A stretch of DNA of 64,000 nucleotides, from contig NZ_KB899282.1 in the NCBI RefSeq assembly GCF_000378145.1, positions 124,001 through 188,000 on the forward strand, written 5' to 3'. The stretch's first letter is position 1, and each line of letters starts with the position of its first letter. This document shows positions 1 to 8,519 of the stretch, piece after piece. This DNA comes from Saccharibacillus kuerlensis DSM 22868 (GTDB lineage: Bacteria > Bacillota > Bacilli > Paenibacillales > Paenibacillaceae). The notes beneath the pieces are model-generated. The model did not search any database. It saw only the letters and a list, made by a program, of their open reading frames with translations, and was not told the origin of the DNA. The position numbers and the translations under genes are program-made.

Positions 1-2
1 AC

Positions 3-1031
3 TGGGCACTCGTTCCAATCGCTATCCTGTCTCTGGCTGAACAAGGCTTCGATTACATTCTGCCTATCATGTTCGCCGCCAACTTGGGTCAGGCAGGCGC
101 TACATTCGGCGTATTCCTTCGCTCCCGCAATCCGCAGTTCAAGGCTCTGTCGCTGTCGACCAGCTTCTCGGCCATGATGGGTATCACTGAACCTGCAATG
201 TACGGCGTTAACATGCGCTTGAAAAAACCGTTCGTTTCCGGTCTGATCGGCGGTGCTGTGGGTGGCGCTGTCTACGGATTGTTCCACGTCAAGATCTATG
301 TAATGGCAGGCGGCGCAGGTCTTCCAGGTATTCCGGCTATGATCGGCCCGACATTCGTGTACGGCTTGATCGGTATGGCCGTGGCTTTTGCAGTCGGTGC
401 CGTTGTTACTTTCATCATGGGCTTCCAAGACGTTCCCGTGCCGGCTTCCGAAACAACAGCTGCTGCTGATGCGACTGCTCCAGCTGCATCCAATGAAACT
501 CCAGCGGCCGCATCGGCTGTCGTTGTCCCTGAAGTTGTTCAAATCCGCGACACTGCGCTGTCCAGTCCGCTGACCGGTACAGTTAAAGCTCTCTCCGACG
601 TCGACGACGTTACGTTCGCCGGCGAGTATATGGGCAAAGGCATCGCGGTCGTTCCGAGCGCCGGCGTCGTTACCGCTCCGGCGGATGGCATCGTCAACTC
701 GCTCGCTGTGACCAAACACGCCATCGGCATGCAGACAACAGACGGCGCAGAACTGCTGATCCATGTTGGATTGAATACCGTTCGCCTCAAAGGTCAGCAC
801 TTCAACGTCCTCGTCGAAGAAGGCCAGGCTGTAACGGCCGGCCAACCGCTGCTCACGTTCAACATGAGTGCAATCCGTGCGGCGGGTTACGACCTGACCA
901 CACCGATGATCGTAACCAATACCAAAGAATTCGATGGATTCACCACACTTCACGGCGGTGCCATCGAAGCCGGACAACCGCTGCTGAAGCTTGACGTCGC
1001 GGCTCCGCTGCTCGAAGCTTCAGGCGACTGA
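3..1031 (+). CDS. PTS beta-glucoside-type EIIBCA permease, C-terminal part (5' end outside window)
   Basis: The reading frame is open from the left edge, so the gene is truncated there; 342 codons are visible. The first ~140 residues are the end of a membrane EIIC domain, with the GITEPAMYGVN motif typical of glucose/beta-glucoside/sucrose family PTS permeases. An Ala/Pro/Thr-rich linker follows. The last ~130 residues are a Crr-like EIIA domain (SSPLTGTVKALSDV start) that keeps both key histidines, in TKHAIGM and in the phosphorylated LLIHVGLNTVRLKG motif. The family imports and phosphorylates a sugar, passing phosphate from HPr through EIIA and EIIB. The EIIB domain and the substrate-determining region lie outside the window, so beta-glucoside, sucrose and trehalose cannot be separated. 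A strong terminator follows. Confidence 0.88.
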   Translation, partial: WALVPIAILSLAEQGFDYILPIMFAANLGQAGATFGVFLRSRNPQFKALSLSTSFSAMMGITEPAMYGVNMRLKKPFVSGLIGGAVGGAVYGLFHVKIYVMAGGAGLPGIPAMIGPTFVYGLIGMAVAFAVGAVVTFIMGFQDVPVPASETTAAADATAPAASNETPAAASAVVVPEVVQIRDTALSSPLTGTVKALSDVDDVTFAGEYMGKGIAVVPSAGVVTAPADGIVNSLAVTKHAIGMQTTDGAELLIHVGLNTVRLKGQHFNVLVEEGQAVTAGQPLLTFNMSAIRAAGYDLTTPMIVTNTKEFDGFTTLHGGAIEAGQPLLKLDVAAPLLEASGD

Positions 1032-1108
1032 TTATTCGAATTCGGTTCGCCGGAATCTGCTGATTCGGATCACCGTTTCGGCGCAGACTTCAAATATCTT
1101 CTATAACG

Positions 1109-1164
1109 AAAGCAGCCGATTTTCCAATCCGCTCCGGCGGAAAGAAAATCGGCTGCTTTTTGTT
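1109..1164 (+). terminator. Rho-independent terminator after the PTS gene
   Basis: Perfect 15-bp stem (1109-1123 with 1145-1159, AAAGCAGCCGATTTT and its complement) followed by a T-rich tract. It lies 80 bp after the PTS stop. The opposite strand also has a T run, so it may serve the minus-strand gene ending at 1267 less strongly. Confidence 0.85.
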
Positions 1165-1266
1165 TATTGATGATTTGTCTACTTCATGGAGAAACGATCT
1201 TTCGTCGATACCGGATACCTCGATACGATCAATGTAAGTCAGGCCGCTCTCACTGGCGCTGCCATC

Positions 1267-1767
1267 TTACTTAATCGACTCGCCGACCCACAGTGTTTCG
1301 GTCGCTTTGTCCCATTTGATCGACTCGTCCAAGCCTCTTACGATCACACCGACCGGTACACGCAGTACGCCGCGCTTGAACGTCGGCGATCCCTGCAGCT
1401 TCACTTCTTTGCCATCAACCCAAGCGATTTCGCTGTCGGCAGTCACTTTTACCATATGATCCCCGCGCGTGTACGTATAAGATTTCGTTTTGTTATCCCA
1501 CGAAATTTTCAAGCCTTCAATGTCCAGCTGCTTGATAACATCAGCTGTAGTGTACAGGGTGCTCTTAATGAAGAACGGATACGCGCTCGGCGTTACCAGA
1601 CCATCATTACCGTAGATTTTGGCAGCAGGCTGGGACGATGCCGCTGCTGCAGGAGCAGCTGTAGGAGCGGGAGCAGCTGTCGCTGCAGGCGCAGTCGGAG
1701 CCGCTTGTGCTGCGGAAGCCCCCAATACAGCGGAACCGAGCAGAGATGCGATAAGTATTTTTTTCAT
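1267..1767 (-). CDS. Secreted copper amine oxidase N-terminal-like (stalk) domain protein
   Basis: 166 aa. It begins with a Sec signal peptide (MKKILIASLLGSAVLGASA, likely cut after AQA), then an Ala/Pro-rich low-complexity linker (residues ~23-48), then ~115 residues resembling the copper amine oxidase N-terminal stalk domain that is abundant in Paenibacillus exported proteins (IYGNDGLVTPSAYPFFIKS, VDGKEVKLQGSPTF, VPVGVIVRGL). No enzymatic domain follows, so it is probably a small exported adhesion or envelope protein rather than an oxidase. The start is supported by AGAGGAGG seven bases upstream. It is monocistronic as far as can be seen. The domain family is moderately certain and the biological role unknown. 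Confidence 0.75.
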   Translation of the reverse strand: MKKILIASLLGSAVLGASAAQAAPTAPAATAAPAPTAAPAAAASSQPAAKIYGNDGLVTPSAYPFFIKSTLYTTADVIKQLDIEGLKISWDNKTKSYTYTRGDHMVKVTADSEIAWVDGKEVKLQGSPTFKRGVLRVPVGVIVRGLDESIKWDKATETLWVGESIK

Positions 1768-1934
1768 GGAAAAGTCCTCCTCTATAATAGGTGCGGTTAT
1801 AAGATGCGTTTGAAAAACGCCCCACCTCTATATATAAACCTTCCCAAGCATCATTTAGTTGCAGTTCTGATACTCGCCGGGAAAAGTTTTGTAAGCAGGC
1901 TTGTCCAAAGAATCTTTCCCAGAGGCAAATCCGC

Positions 1935-3041
1935 TTAATCAGGCTTGTTTCCAGCAGAAAGATCATCCACCACCCGAAGTTCTCCCGTGACCGCCGCTCT
2001 CAGCGCTTCACGCTTATCCCCGTGTCCACCGAGCAGCAGTTCCACCGCCGCCTCGCACATCTTCCGCTTATCGACCCGCACGGTTGCAGACAGACCCGCT
2101 CCGCTCTCTGTCGCCTGCTTCAGGCCGTCAAAACCGGCGACTTCTACCGACTGCGGCACAGATATGTCCATCGCCCGCAGCCTTCGGATCAGCAGCAGCG
2201 CAAGGCGGTCGTTTCCACAGAAAAAGGCGGTCGGTATTGCAGCTTCTTGTTGGCCGATTCTACTCTGCAAGTCCGCGGAAGAGGAAGGCCCCATGCCTAT
2301 CCGTTCCAAAAATCTGCCGATCTCCCGCTCGTTCTTCTCTTCGTCGAAATCGCTCGCTTCAAGCAGCGCATGTCTCTCCTCGATCGGCAGTCCCGCTTCG
2401 CGCGTCGCCCGCCAATAGCCAAACCAGCGTTCTTCATGGCTGGTGGTCAGATTAGCCGGTCCGATAAAGCCGATCTTCCGGTGACCTCGTTGGATCAGCC
2501 ATCGCACGGCCGCTTCCGCACCTTCCGTGTTGGCCGATACAGCCGCTGCACACGGCAGGTCGCGATAGTATGAATCGAGCATCACGAGCGGAACGTCGGT
2601 GTCCCAGATCATTTGTGCATACGGCTTGGCAGTAATGCCGAACAGAATGATGCCGATATGCTGCACATCCGTGAACAGTCCCGGCAGGATCAGTCCCTCC
2701 TCCATCTTCCGGTCAATCCGCGCGATCACGGCGTTGCAGCCCTTTGCCCGGATGCTCTCTTCCAGAATCCACAGCATATCGTGAAAAAAGTGAAAGTGTT
2801 CGTTGTCCGTATAACTGACAACCCGCTCCGGTACGAGAACCAGAACATTTCGGCTGCTGCGGGTCGGCCGATCGTCCAGGTCGGTTGTTCCGTAGCCCAG
2901 CTCCTCTGCTGCCGCCAAGACCGAACGCCGAACACTCTCGCTCACGCCTTTTTTGCCCGACAGTGCCAGAGAAACCGCGTTTTTGGAAATCCCCAGCCGA
3001 TTCGCGATATCCTGCATGGATACTTTTTTCGGTCTTGCCAT
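1935..3041 (-). CDS. LacI-family transcriptional regulator
   Basis: 368 aa. An N-terminal LacI helix-turn-helix (VSMQDIANRLGISKNAVSLA, hinge helix near ELGYG) is followed by a periplasmic-binding-protein-like effector domain (for example RGHRKIGFIGP, CGNDRLALLLIRRL, VEVAGFDG). Such proteins bind an operator and respond to a sugar or sugar phosphate. The frame is open 19 codons further upstream, but ATG 3041 is chosen because GGAGGCGAGACT precedes it with good spacing and the protein then starts MARPKKVSM, normal for the family. It is transcribed divergently from the ROK kinase and manA, so it may control those genes and itself. The effector is not known. Confidence 0.9.
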   Translation of the reverse strand: MARPKKVSMQDIANRLGISKNAVSLALSGKKGVSESVRRSVLAAAEELGYGTTDLDDRPTRSSRNVLVLVPERVVSYTDNEHFHFFHDMLWILEESIRAKGCNAVIARIDRKMEEGLILPGLFTDVQHIGIILFGITAKPYAQMIWDTDVPLVMLDSYYRDLPCAAAVSANTEGAEAAVRWLIQRGHRKIGFIGPANLTTSHEERWFGYWRATREAGLPIEERHALLEASDFDEEKNEREIGRFLERIGMGPSSSADLQSRIGQQEAAIPTAFFCGNDRLALLLIRRLRAMDISVPQSVEVAGFDGLKQATESGAGLSATVRVDKRKMCEAAVELLLGGHGDKREALRAAVTGELRVVDDLSAGNKPD

Positions 3042-3058
3042 AGTCTCGCCTCCGCTTG

Positions 3059-3082
3059 ATTCATACTTATATTCATACTTAT
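3059..3082. promoter_or_regulatory. Perfect tandem 12-bp repeat in the LacI/kinase divergent region
   Basis: ATTCATACTTAT occurs twice back to back (3059-3070, 3071-3082), just upstream of the LacI ribosome-binding site and in its probable promoter/leader. A partial third similarity (GTATACTTGAATTCAT) follows. It could be an operator or a simple duplication. It is not the inverted repeat expected for a LacI dimer. Confidence 0.3.
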
Positions 3083-3217
3083 GTATACTTGAATTCATCC
3101 TTACTTAAGCTGCCTGTTTTTCCGTATCGAATTATGCTATGCTGTTGCCATGTTACTTTACATATTTGAATTTCGTCAAGTTCTGTCAAGTAAACTTAAT
3201 AATCGGGAGGCTCAACC

Positions 3218-4120
3218 ATGATCGCAATCGGAATCGACATTGGAGGCACCAAGATTGCAGTAGGACTTGTAGATGAAATGGGAAAAGTGCTGGCACAGCA
3301 GTCGCTTAAGACGGACCCTGCGAAAACGCCGGAGCAGCTGATCGAAGAGACGGCATTGACAGTGAACGCTCTATTGGCCGAGCAGAATATTACACCGGAG
3401 ATGGTCAAAGGCATCGGCGTCGGTGCACCGGGACCGCTTGACGCGAAGAACGGACGGCTCGACTGCCCGCCCAATCTGCCTGCCTGGCACGGATTCGCCG
3501 TCGTCGATGAACTGCGCAACCATTTCGGCGCGTGGCCGGTGCATTTCCAGAACGACGCTACGGCAGCGACGCTGGCAGAAAAATGGCTGGGCGCAGCGCG
3601 CGAAGCGGACAACTTCGTGTTCATTACAATCAGTACGGGGATTGGGGCAGGCATCTATATGCATGGACGCTTGATCACCGGCGCATCCGGCAATGCGGGC
3701 GATGTCGGCTTCATGATGATCGAGCCGGGAGCGGCGGGTACCGAAGGATACTGGGAACAGATTGCTTCGGGAACCGCTATCGCCCGGCAGGCGTCGGAGC
3801 GGCTGAGCCGCCCAGTCGGCACGAAAGAAGCTTTTGAACTGGCCGCAGAGGGTGACTTGCAGATGCGGGAACTGATCGACCTTACGTTCAAGCGCCTTGG
3901 TATGGGCTGCGTCTCGCTGATCAACACGCTTGATCCGGAACTGCTGGTCATTGGCGGCGGCGTGTCGCAGATCGGCGAACCGCTGTTCGAAGCTCTTCGC
4001 GCTTACGTCTCAGAGCATGCATTGAGCCCGGCAGGCCGCCGTACGATTATTGCTCCAGCCGCACTGAGTCAGAATGCAGGTCTAATCGGTGCCGCCTCGT
4101 TGGTCCATCAGACTTACTGA
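3218..4120 (+). CDS. ROK-family sugar kinase homologue lacking the zinc-binding motif
   Basis: 300 aa. It has the N-terminal ATPase phosphate loop (GIDIGGTKIAVGLVD), GVGAPGPLD, the catalytic-Asp region (QNDATAATLAEKWLGAA) and the second phosphate motif (ISTGIGAGIYMHG). ROK kinases phosphorylate glucose, fructose, N-acetylglucosamine or N-acetylmannosamine. Two conserved features are altered. The usual ExGH reads GDVGF, and the CxCGxxGCxE zinc site is reduced to GTEGYWEQ with no cysteine. It may be a zinc-independent kinase branch or have another specificity. GGGAGG precedes the ATG. It is probably co-transcribed with manA 157 bp downstream and faces a LacI regulator, which fits hexose metabolism. 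Substrate not assignable. Confidence 0.85.
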   Translation: MIAIGIDIGGTKIAVGLVDEMGKVLAQQSLKTDPAKTPEQLIEETALTVNALLAEQNITPEMVKGIGVGAPGPLDAKNGRLDCPPNLPAWHGFAVVDELRNHFGAWPVHFQNDATAATLAEKWLGAAREADNFVFITISTGIGAGIYMHGRLITGASGNAGDVGFMMIEPGAAGTEGYWEQIASGTAIARQASERLSRPVGTKEAFELAAEGDLQMRELIDLTFKRLGMGCVSLINTLDPELLVIGGGVSQIGEPLFEALRAYVSEHALSPAGRRTIIAPAALSQNAGLIGAASLVHQTY

Positions 4121-4277
4121 ACAAGTATACTGAACGGATAGGACAAGTCGATCAACAAACGTAAGAAGTACGGCAGTGCGCCAGCAAACATAAAAAGTTC
4201 CGGTGTCTGATCGTACGTTCACTGGGTAATAACACAGCGGGAATACATAGATCACCAAAAAGGGAGTGCAGCAAACC

Positions 4278-5225
4278 ATGAACGAACCGATTTTCCTTAC
4301 CCCCGTTTTCCAGGAACGCATCTGGGGCGGCACCAAGCTGAACACCTTGTTCGGCTACGAGATTCCAAACGACAAGACCGGCGAATGCTGGGCGGTATCC
4401 GGACACAAGAACGGGCAAAGCACGGTACATAGCGGTCCTTATGCGGGTGCCAAGCTGGGCGACCTGTGGAACGATCATCCGGAGCTGTTCGGAGATTCCG
4501 AATCCGACGTCTTCCCGCTGCTGACCAAAATTCTCGATGCTTCCGACGACCTGTCGGTGCAGGTGCACCCGGACGACGCTTATGCGCGGCAGTTCGAGAA
4601 CGGCGAGCTGGGCAAGACGGAATGCTGGTATATCGTCGACGCCGAGCCGGGCGCCTCGATCATCTACGGCCACAATGCGCAGTCGCATGAACAGCTGCGT
4701 TCGATGATCGAAGCCGGACAGTGGGACGAGCTGCTGACACAGATTGAAGTGAAGCCGGGCGATTTCTTCTACGTACCAAGCGGAACGATTCATGCGCTGG
4801 GCAAAGGCATTGTCGTGCTGGAAACGCAGCAGAGTTCCGATACGACGTACCGCGTCTACGATTACGATCGTAAGGATGCGAACGGTCAAGGCCGCGAACT
4901 GCATCTGGAAAAAGCGATCGAAGTAACTTCTGTTCCGCAGTTCTACAAAGGCGGCGCGTACGAGACCGACCGCTTTGAAGGCGTGACGATTACCAAATTC
5001 GTCTCGAACGAATTCTTCACCGTACAGAAATGGGAGGTCGACGGCCAAGCCGAATTCGGTCTCAGAGACGGTTATACGATCGTCAGCATTCTGGATGGCG
5101 AAGGTTATCTCAAGGCAGAAACCGGCGAATATCCGCTGAAAAAAGGTGATCATTTCATCCTTCCTGCAGGATTTGGACCGTATGAAATCGAAGGGAAATT
5201 GACGACCATCTCGTCGTGGGAATAA
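4278..5225 (+). CDS. manA: Mannose-6-phosphate isomerase, class I
   Basis: 315 aa, the same length class as Bacillus ManA/Pmi. It interconverts mannose-6-phosphate and fructose-6-phosphate in the cytoplasm. The zinc site is visible as QVHPDD, GKTECWY and SGTIHALGKG. Other family motifs are FQERIWGGTKL near the N-terminus and ETQQSSDTTYRVYDYDR. An in-frame GTG lies 12 bases upstream, but it overlaps the AGGGAG ribosome-binding site, so ATG 4278 is taken. It follows the ROK kinase on the same strand with no clear terminator between them, suggesting a hexose-phosphate entry operon. A terminator lies 65 bp downstream. Confidence 0.95.
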   Translation: MNEPIFLTPVFQERIWGGTKLNTLFGYEIPNDKTGECWAVSGHKNGQSTVHSGPYAGAKLGDLWNDHPELFGDSESDVFPLLTKILDASDDLSVQVHPDDAYARQFENGELGKTECWYIVDAEPGASIIYGHNAQSHEQLRSMIEAGQWDELLTQIEVKPGDFFYVPSGTIHALGKGIVVLETQQSSDTTYRVYDYDRKDANGQGRELHLEKAIEVTSVPQFYKGGAYETDRFEGVTITKFVSNEFFTVQKWEVDGQAEFGLRDGYTIVSILDGEGYLKAETGEYPLKKGDHFILPAGFGPYEIEGKLTTISSWE

Positions 5226-5289
5226 AGGACAGTGAGAGGTTCGCTGATCTAAAGAACACTGCAGCTTGATTGCAACATTGAAAAGTCCG

Positions 5290-5318
5290 AAGCCGTCCGC
5301 GATTGCGGGCGGCTTTTT
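5290..5318 (+). terminator. Terminator after manA
   Basis: 11-bp stem (5290-5300 with 5305-5315, one G-U pair), 4-base loop GATT, then a TTTTT tract. Confidence 0.85.
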
Positions 5319-5378
5319 GAGATGAACGGATTGCGTTATTCATTGAACCGATCGCGTATCACGGCGCTTTTTCCATGC

Positions 5379-5416
5379 AAAAAAAAGCGTCGAAACGGTA
5401 CCTTCTCCGTTTCGAC
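5379..5416 (-). terminator. Terminator for the minus-strand SDR operon
   Basis: Perfect 10-bp inverted repeat GTCGAAACGG / CCGTTTCGAC (5389-5398, 5407-5416). Read on the minus strand it is followed by GCTTTTTTTT. It lies 42 bp past the SDR stop. Confidence 0.85.
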
Positions 5417-5457
5417 ACTAAGAGTGCTGACTGGCTTAAGCGAAAAGGAAGCCTGAT

Positions 5458-6207
5458 CTACCAGGGCCATTCCCGTCCCTGCCAGTCGCGCATAACAAGC
5501 TCGGTGTCGTCGATCGCATGCGGCTTTTCATCCCATGGCAGGGTACTGCCGAGGAAATACTCCAATGCCGGCTCTGCAGATTCGGACGCCTCCAGCTCCG
5601 CTTCCGTATTGCGTTCACCCGACATATAGGTGCGCAGCCAGCCCGGATGATACAGCCGGAATGTGTAGCCGTCCGGACTAAGCTGATCGAACAGCATTCG
5701 GACTCCCCGGTTCAGTGCGGCTTTGGACATACAGTATCCGAACCAAGCGGTGCGTTCCGCTTTGCCGATACTGCCCGCTTCGGATGACACGTAGCATAGA
5801 CGTTTCAATTCGCCGCGTTCCAGCAGTGGAAGAAACGCTTCGGTCATCCGGATAGGCCCCAGCGAATTAATCTGATACATGCGCAAAATATCGTCGTAAT
5901 CCTGAGGAACACGGATCGAGTCCTCATTCTTGTCCGTGATGACGCCTGCGTTGTTGATCAGCAGATCGATATGCGGAGTCCGTTCTTCTACGGCTGCCGC
6001 CGCAGCCAGTACAGATGAGTCGGAAGATACATCGAGCGGAAGTATGACCAATAGGTCCGGATAGCGACTCTCCAACTCACCAAGCTGCGGCCAGTCCGGC
6101 ATATAACTGCCGGCAAACACTTTCCAGCCTTTTGCGAGCAGTCCTTCGGTCAGTGCAAGGCCCAGTCCGCGGTCGGCTCCGGTGACAACAGCATTACGTT
6201 TGTCCAT
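5458..6207 (-). CDS. SDR-family NAD(P)-dependent oxidoreductase
   Basis: 249 aa classical short-chain dehydrogenase. It has the cofactor loop VTGADRGLGLA (~8-18), the LINNAG motif, catalytic Ser in YVSSEAGS and the YCMSK catalytic tetrad motif. The sequence ends DWQGREWPW, and the upstream paralogue ends similarly (GSRGEEWPF). GGAGGCG supports the start. It lies 15 bp after the paralogue at 6223-7524, so the two are almost certainly co-transcribed, with a ThuA-like gene further upstream. The substrate is unknown. The overall form resembles sniffer/C-factor carbonyl reductases. Confidence 0.88.
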   Translation of the reverse strand: MDKRNAVVTGADRGLGLALTEGLLAKGWKVFAGSYMPDWPQLGELESRYPDLLVILPLDVSSDSSVLAAAAAVEERTPHIDLLINNAGVITDKNEDSIRVPQDYDDILRMYQINSLGPIRMTEAFLPLLERGELKRLCYVSSEAGSIGKAERTAWFGYCMSKAALNRGVRMLFDQLSPDGYTFRLYHPGWLRTYMSGERNTEAELEASESAEPALEYFLGSTLPWDEKPHAIDDTELVMRDWQGREWPW

Positions 6208-6222
6208 GAAGTTCGCCTCCTC

Positions 6223-7524
6223 TCAAAATGGCCATTCCTCGCCGCGGCTTCCTGTCAGCACCAGCCGGCTTTCATCGGCATGCGGATTGGCAAAAAAACC
6301 AGCGGCAAAGCGAGCCGACTCCCCGATCGCCGCTGTCATCGAAGTCATCGGCGGATTGGAACCGGTCGACTTTCCGGTATACGGACTTCCGGCGAAATGT
6401 GCAGACTGTTCGGCCGGCATACCAGGATCGTACATTCGGAATGTGTACCCTTCCCGGCGGAGATCGTTGAACAACAGCTTGGCCTGCATATGCAGCGCCG
6501 TGCGAGCCATTGCACGTCCAATCGGTACGTTTGCGCCGCCCATCGAAATGCTGCCTTCTCGGGAAGTAACGAAGCAGATCCGCTTCAAGCTGTCCTCCCC
6601 ATCCATAAGCGGCAGAATCCCAGAAACGGCTCGCAGCGGCGTGAGCGCGTACGTCTCATAATCGCGCTGCCGCGCCTCTGTCGTATCTTCTGCCGGATAT
6701 TCCGCGCCTGCCAAGACTTGGGCTTCTGCCAGGCCCTCGGATGCGGATGCGGATGCGGATGCGGCGTTTGTCGCACTGATTTCGCTTGTGCCACCGTCGC
6801 TAAGTTCCGAAGTAGACGGATTTGCCGTTTCGATGCGACCTGCATTCAACACGAGCAGATCGATACGTTCTGCGATCTCGGATGTTCTGCGCGCTGCTTC
6901 TTCCAGCGCCTCGGGCCGATTGCCTGCCAGCGGCAAAATATGCATTCGTCCGTGCTCAGGCAGCGGCTCCATACCTTTGGACAAAGCCGACGAACTTTCG
7001 CCATCCGAACGGGACACCTTGGATCCATCACTGGCTTCCTGATTCGGCTCCGTTCCTGCGGCAGTAAAAGCCCCCGACTCATCCGAGGCGTTTCGGTCCG
7101 CTCCGAAAGACAGCGGCTCCGCTTCTTCGGCATATTCTTCGTCCCATTCTCCGCTTTTCGGACGGGCATTGGTTTCCGGTCCGAAAGCGACCGATCCTTC
7201 GAAATCATTCAATCCCGAAGTCCCTGTTCCAGTTGGAATATCGGCATTCTCTCCGATATGTGGTCCGTGTGTCCAACCGCTTGCCGGTGTGTCCTCTTCT
7301 CTCAAATTTGCCGCATCATCCGTTGTTTCCCAACCGTCGTCGCTCGCTCTCTGTTCTGCCAAGCCTGCTTCCTTCCGCTCGCTTGCTCTCGTTTCTGCTG
7401 CTCCGTTCTGCTCCGCTTCCTGCGGATCACCGCCGATGACCGTCCATCCTCTCGATACAAGCTCGCGCCCTAACGCAGCGCCGAACGGTTCGCGCAAATC
7501 CAAAATCCATGCGGTTCTGTTCAT
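6223..7524 (-). CDS. Diverged SDR paralogue, probable pseudoenzyme with long disordered inserts
   Basis: 433 aa. Residues 1-33 and ~193-240 align with the Rossmann fold of the downstream SDR (AWILDLREPFGAALGRELVS, IDLLVLNAG), as do ~286-433 (RICFVTSREGSISMGG, EGYTFRMYDPG). Between them lie two inserts. One is ~160 residues rich in Glu, Asp, Ser, Gly and Ala (34-192). The other, Ser/Ala-rich (~241-285), includes ASASASAS encoded by a GGATGC microsatellite. The glycine-rich cofactor loop is degenerate, and the Tyr/Lys of YxxxK are replaced (IGRAMARTAL aligns with FGYCMSKAAL). Catalysis is therefore unlikely, and a regulatory or partner role to the adjacent active SDR is an inference. AAGGAGGTC supports the start. 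The frame is intact, so it is not an obvious pseudogene. Confidence 0.75.
   Translation of the reverse strand: MNRTAWILDLREPFGAALGRELVSRGWTVIGGDPQEAEQNGAAETRASERKEAGLAEQRASDDGWETTDDAANLREEDTPASGWTHGPHIGENADIPTGTGTSGLNDFEGSVAFGPETNARPKSGEWDEEYAEEAEPLSFGADRNASDESGAFTAAGTEPNQEASDGSKVSRSDGESSSALSKGMEPLPEHGRMHILPLAGNRPEALEEAARRTSEIAERIDLLVLNAGRIETANPSTSELSDGGTSEISATNAASASASASEGLAEAQVLAGAEYPAEDTTEARQRDYETYALTPLRAVSGILPLMDGEDSLKRICFVTSREGSISMGGANVPIGRAMARTALHMQAKLLFNDLRREGYTFRMYDPGMPAEQSAHFAGSPYTGKSTGSNPPMTSMTAAIGESARFAAGFFANPHADESRLVLTGSRGEEWPF
6739..6764. repeat. GGATGC hexanucleotide microsatellite inside the pseudo-SDR gene
   Basis: About 4.3 copies of GGATGC in tandem. On the minus strand it encodes alternating Ala-Ser. 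Whole-unit changes preserve the frame, so the insert length can vary without disrupting the gene. Confidence 0.8.
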
Positions 7525-7606
7525 ATCTTGACCTCCTTCATGTATCTGTTCGATCTTTCGTTCAATAACCGCTCAGATTCGTCTGTCTCGAACTCTGAGC
7601 ATTTAT

Positions 7607-8257
7607 TCACTCTCCTGATTCGGCAGGATCCTGCCTTGCACACCAGTAGAGTGCGTTGCGCAGCAGACGCCCATACATCGGGTGGTTCCAGACTTCAGGT
7701 TCGTGACCTGGCGTCAGCACACATACACGTCCGCGACCGTGAGTGCGCGTCCAGCCGCCCGGCTGTGCGCCGTGCTCCGACACAGTCGTCATGATCAGAT
7801 CAGCGATAGGATCTTCCCATTCCATGAAATAATGTTCGTCATGTACCGTAAATGCTTCGACACCCTGTGCAATTGGATGCCGATTCTCCGGTTGGATCGT
7901 CACTTCGCATGCTTCGGGATGATGAATAAATGCACCGCCGCACAGACGGCGGAATATCTCACCTTCTTCATAACCCGCCGTACCCGCATGTACTGCAAGC
8001 AGTGAACCGCCGCGTTCCACATAATGAACAAACGCCTGCTGCACCTGTTCATTCATCCAGAATGCCTTTTCCTCTTCTGTCTGACTATTCGAGCGGCATA
8101 CAAGCACGACTGGATATTGTTCGAGCTGTCCGGAATCAAACTCTTCCATATTTTCCGTTATCGTAAATGCAAACTCTTCTTCGTTTAGCTTCGCCAGTCC
8201 CTGACGGATTGTCTCCGCCGGATGCCAACGATCTTTACAGATGACCCATACCTTCAT
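7607..8257 (-). CDS. ThuA-like domain protein
   Basis: 216 aa. It resembles the ThuA (trehalose utilisation) class I glutamine amidotransferase-like fold: MKVWVICKDRWHPAET, VVLVCRSN, YVERGGSLLAVHAGTAG (nucleophile-elbow region), HPIAQGVEAF, HDEHYFMEW, GRGRVCVLTPGHE and a C-terminal ALYWCAR. Members occur in sugar catabolism loci, but the reaction is poorly defined. The start is supported by TTAGGAGGAGG. It is 82 bp upstream of the pseudo-SDR and on the same strand, so the three may form one transcript. No signal peptide. Confidence 0.8.
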   Translation of the reverse strand: MKVWVICKDRWHPAETIRQGLAKLNEEEFAFTITENMEEFDSGQLEQYPVVLVCRSNSQTEEEKAFWMNEQVQQAFVHYVERGGSLLAVHAGTAGYEEGEIFRRLCGGAFIHHPEACEVTIQPENRHPIAQGVEAFTVHDEHYFMEWEDPIADLIMTTVSEHGAQPGGWTRTHGRGRVCVLTPGHEPEVWNHPMYGRLLRNALYWCARQDPAESGE

Positions 8258-8519
8258 TTCTTATTCCTCCTCCTAACGGATAATCAGTCCTTCTCGCAAG
8301 CGCTTTCCGCTCTATAAAAATATGATTTATATCCGTTACTATTCGATGTCTGTTTCCAGTGGATATCTGTTTTTACTGAAAGCCTGTTTTTATTGACTGT
8401 CTTTTTTACTAGCCCTATGTAAATTCGGGTATAATTTTGTCTTATCTTCTTAATTAAACGAGAAACGGACAGTTATCTCTTTCGCTCGCGATTTCTTTTG
8501 GAGTTAGTGCAGCGGAATC
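8258..8519. other. Intergenic leader of the ThuA-like gene
   Basis: AT-rich and without a gene. It should hold the ThuA-operon promoter on the minus strand. On the plus strand there is a promoter-like TTGACT, a 17-base spacer and TATGTA near 8392-8420, with no coding gene downstream. Confidence 0.4.
8294..8308. promoter_or_regulatory. Weak cre-like (CcpA) palindrome upstream of the ThuA-like gene
   Basis: The palindrome AAGCGCTT in CGCAAGCGCTTTCCG matches 11 of 14 positions of the Bacillus cre consensus in either orientation. It lies ~40 bp before the ThuA-like start codon. Position and core fit carbon catabolite control, but the flanking match is poor. Confidence 0.25.

Noticed and set aside
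6280-7473. 397-codon plus-strand frame opposite the pseudo-SDR
   Set aside because: Cys/Arg-rich translation without domains. The minus-strand frame has the ribosome-binding site and SDR homology.
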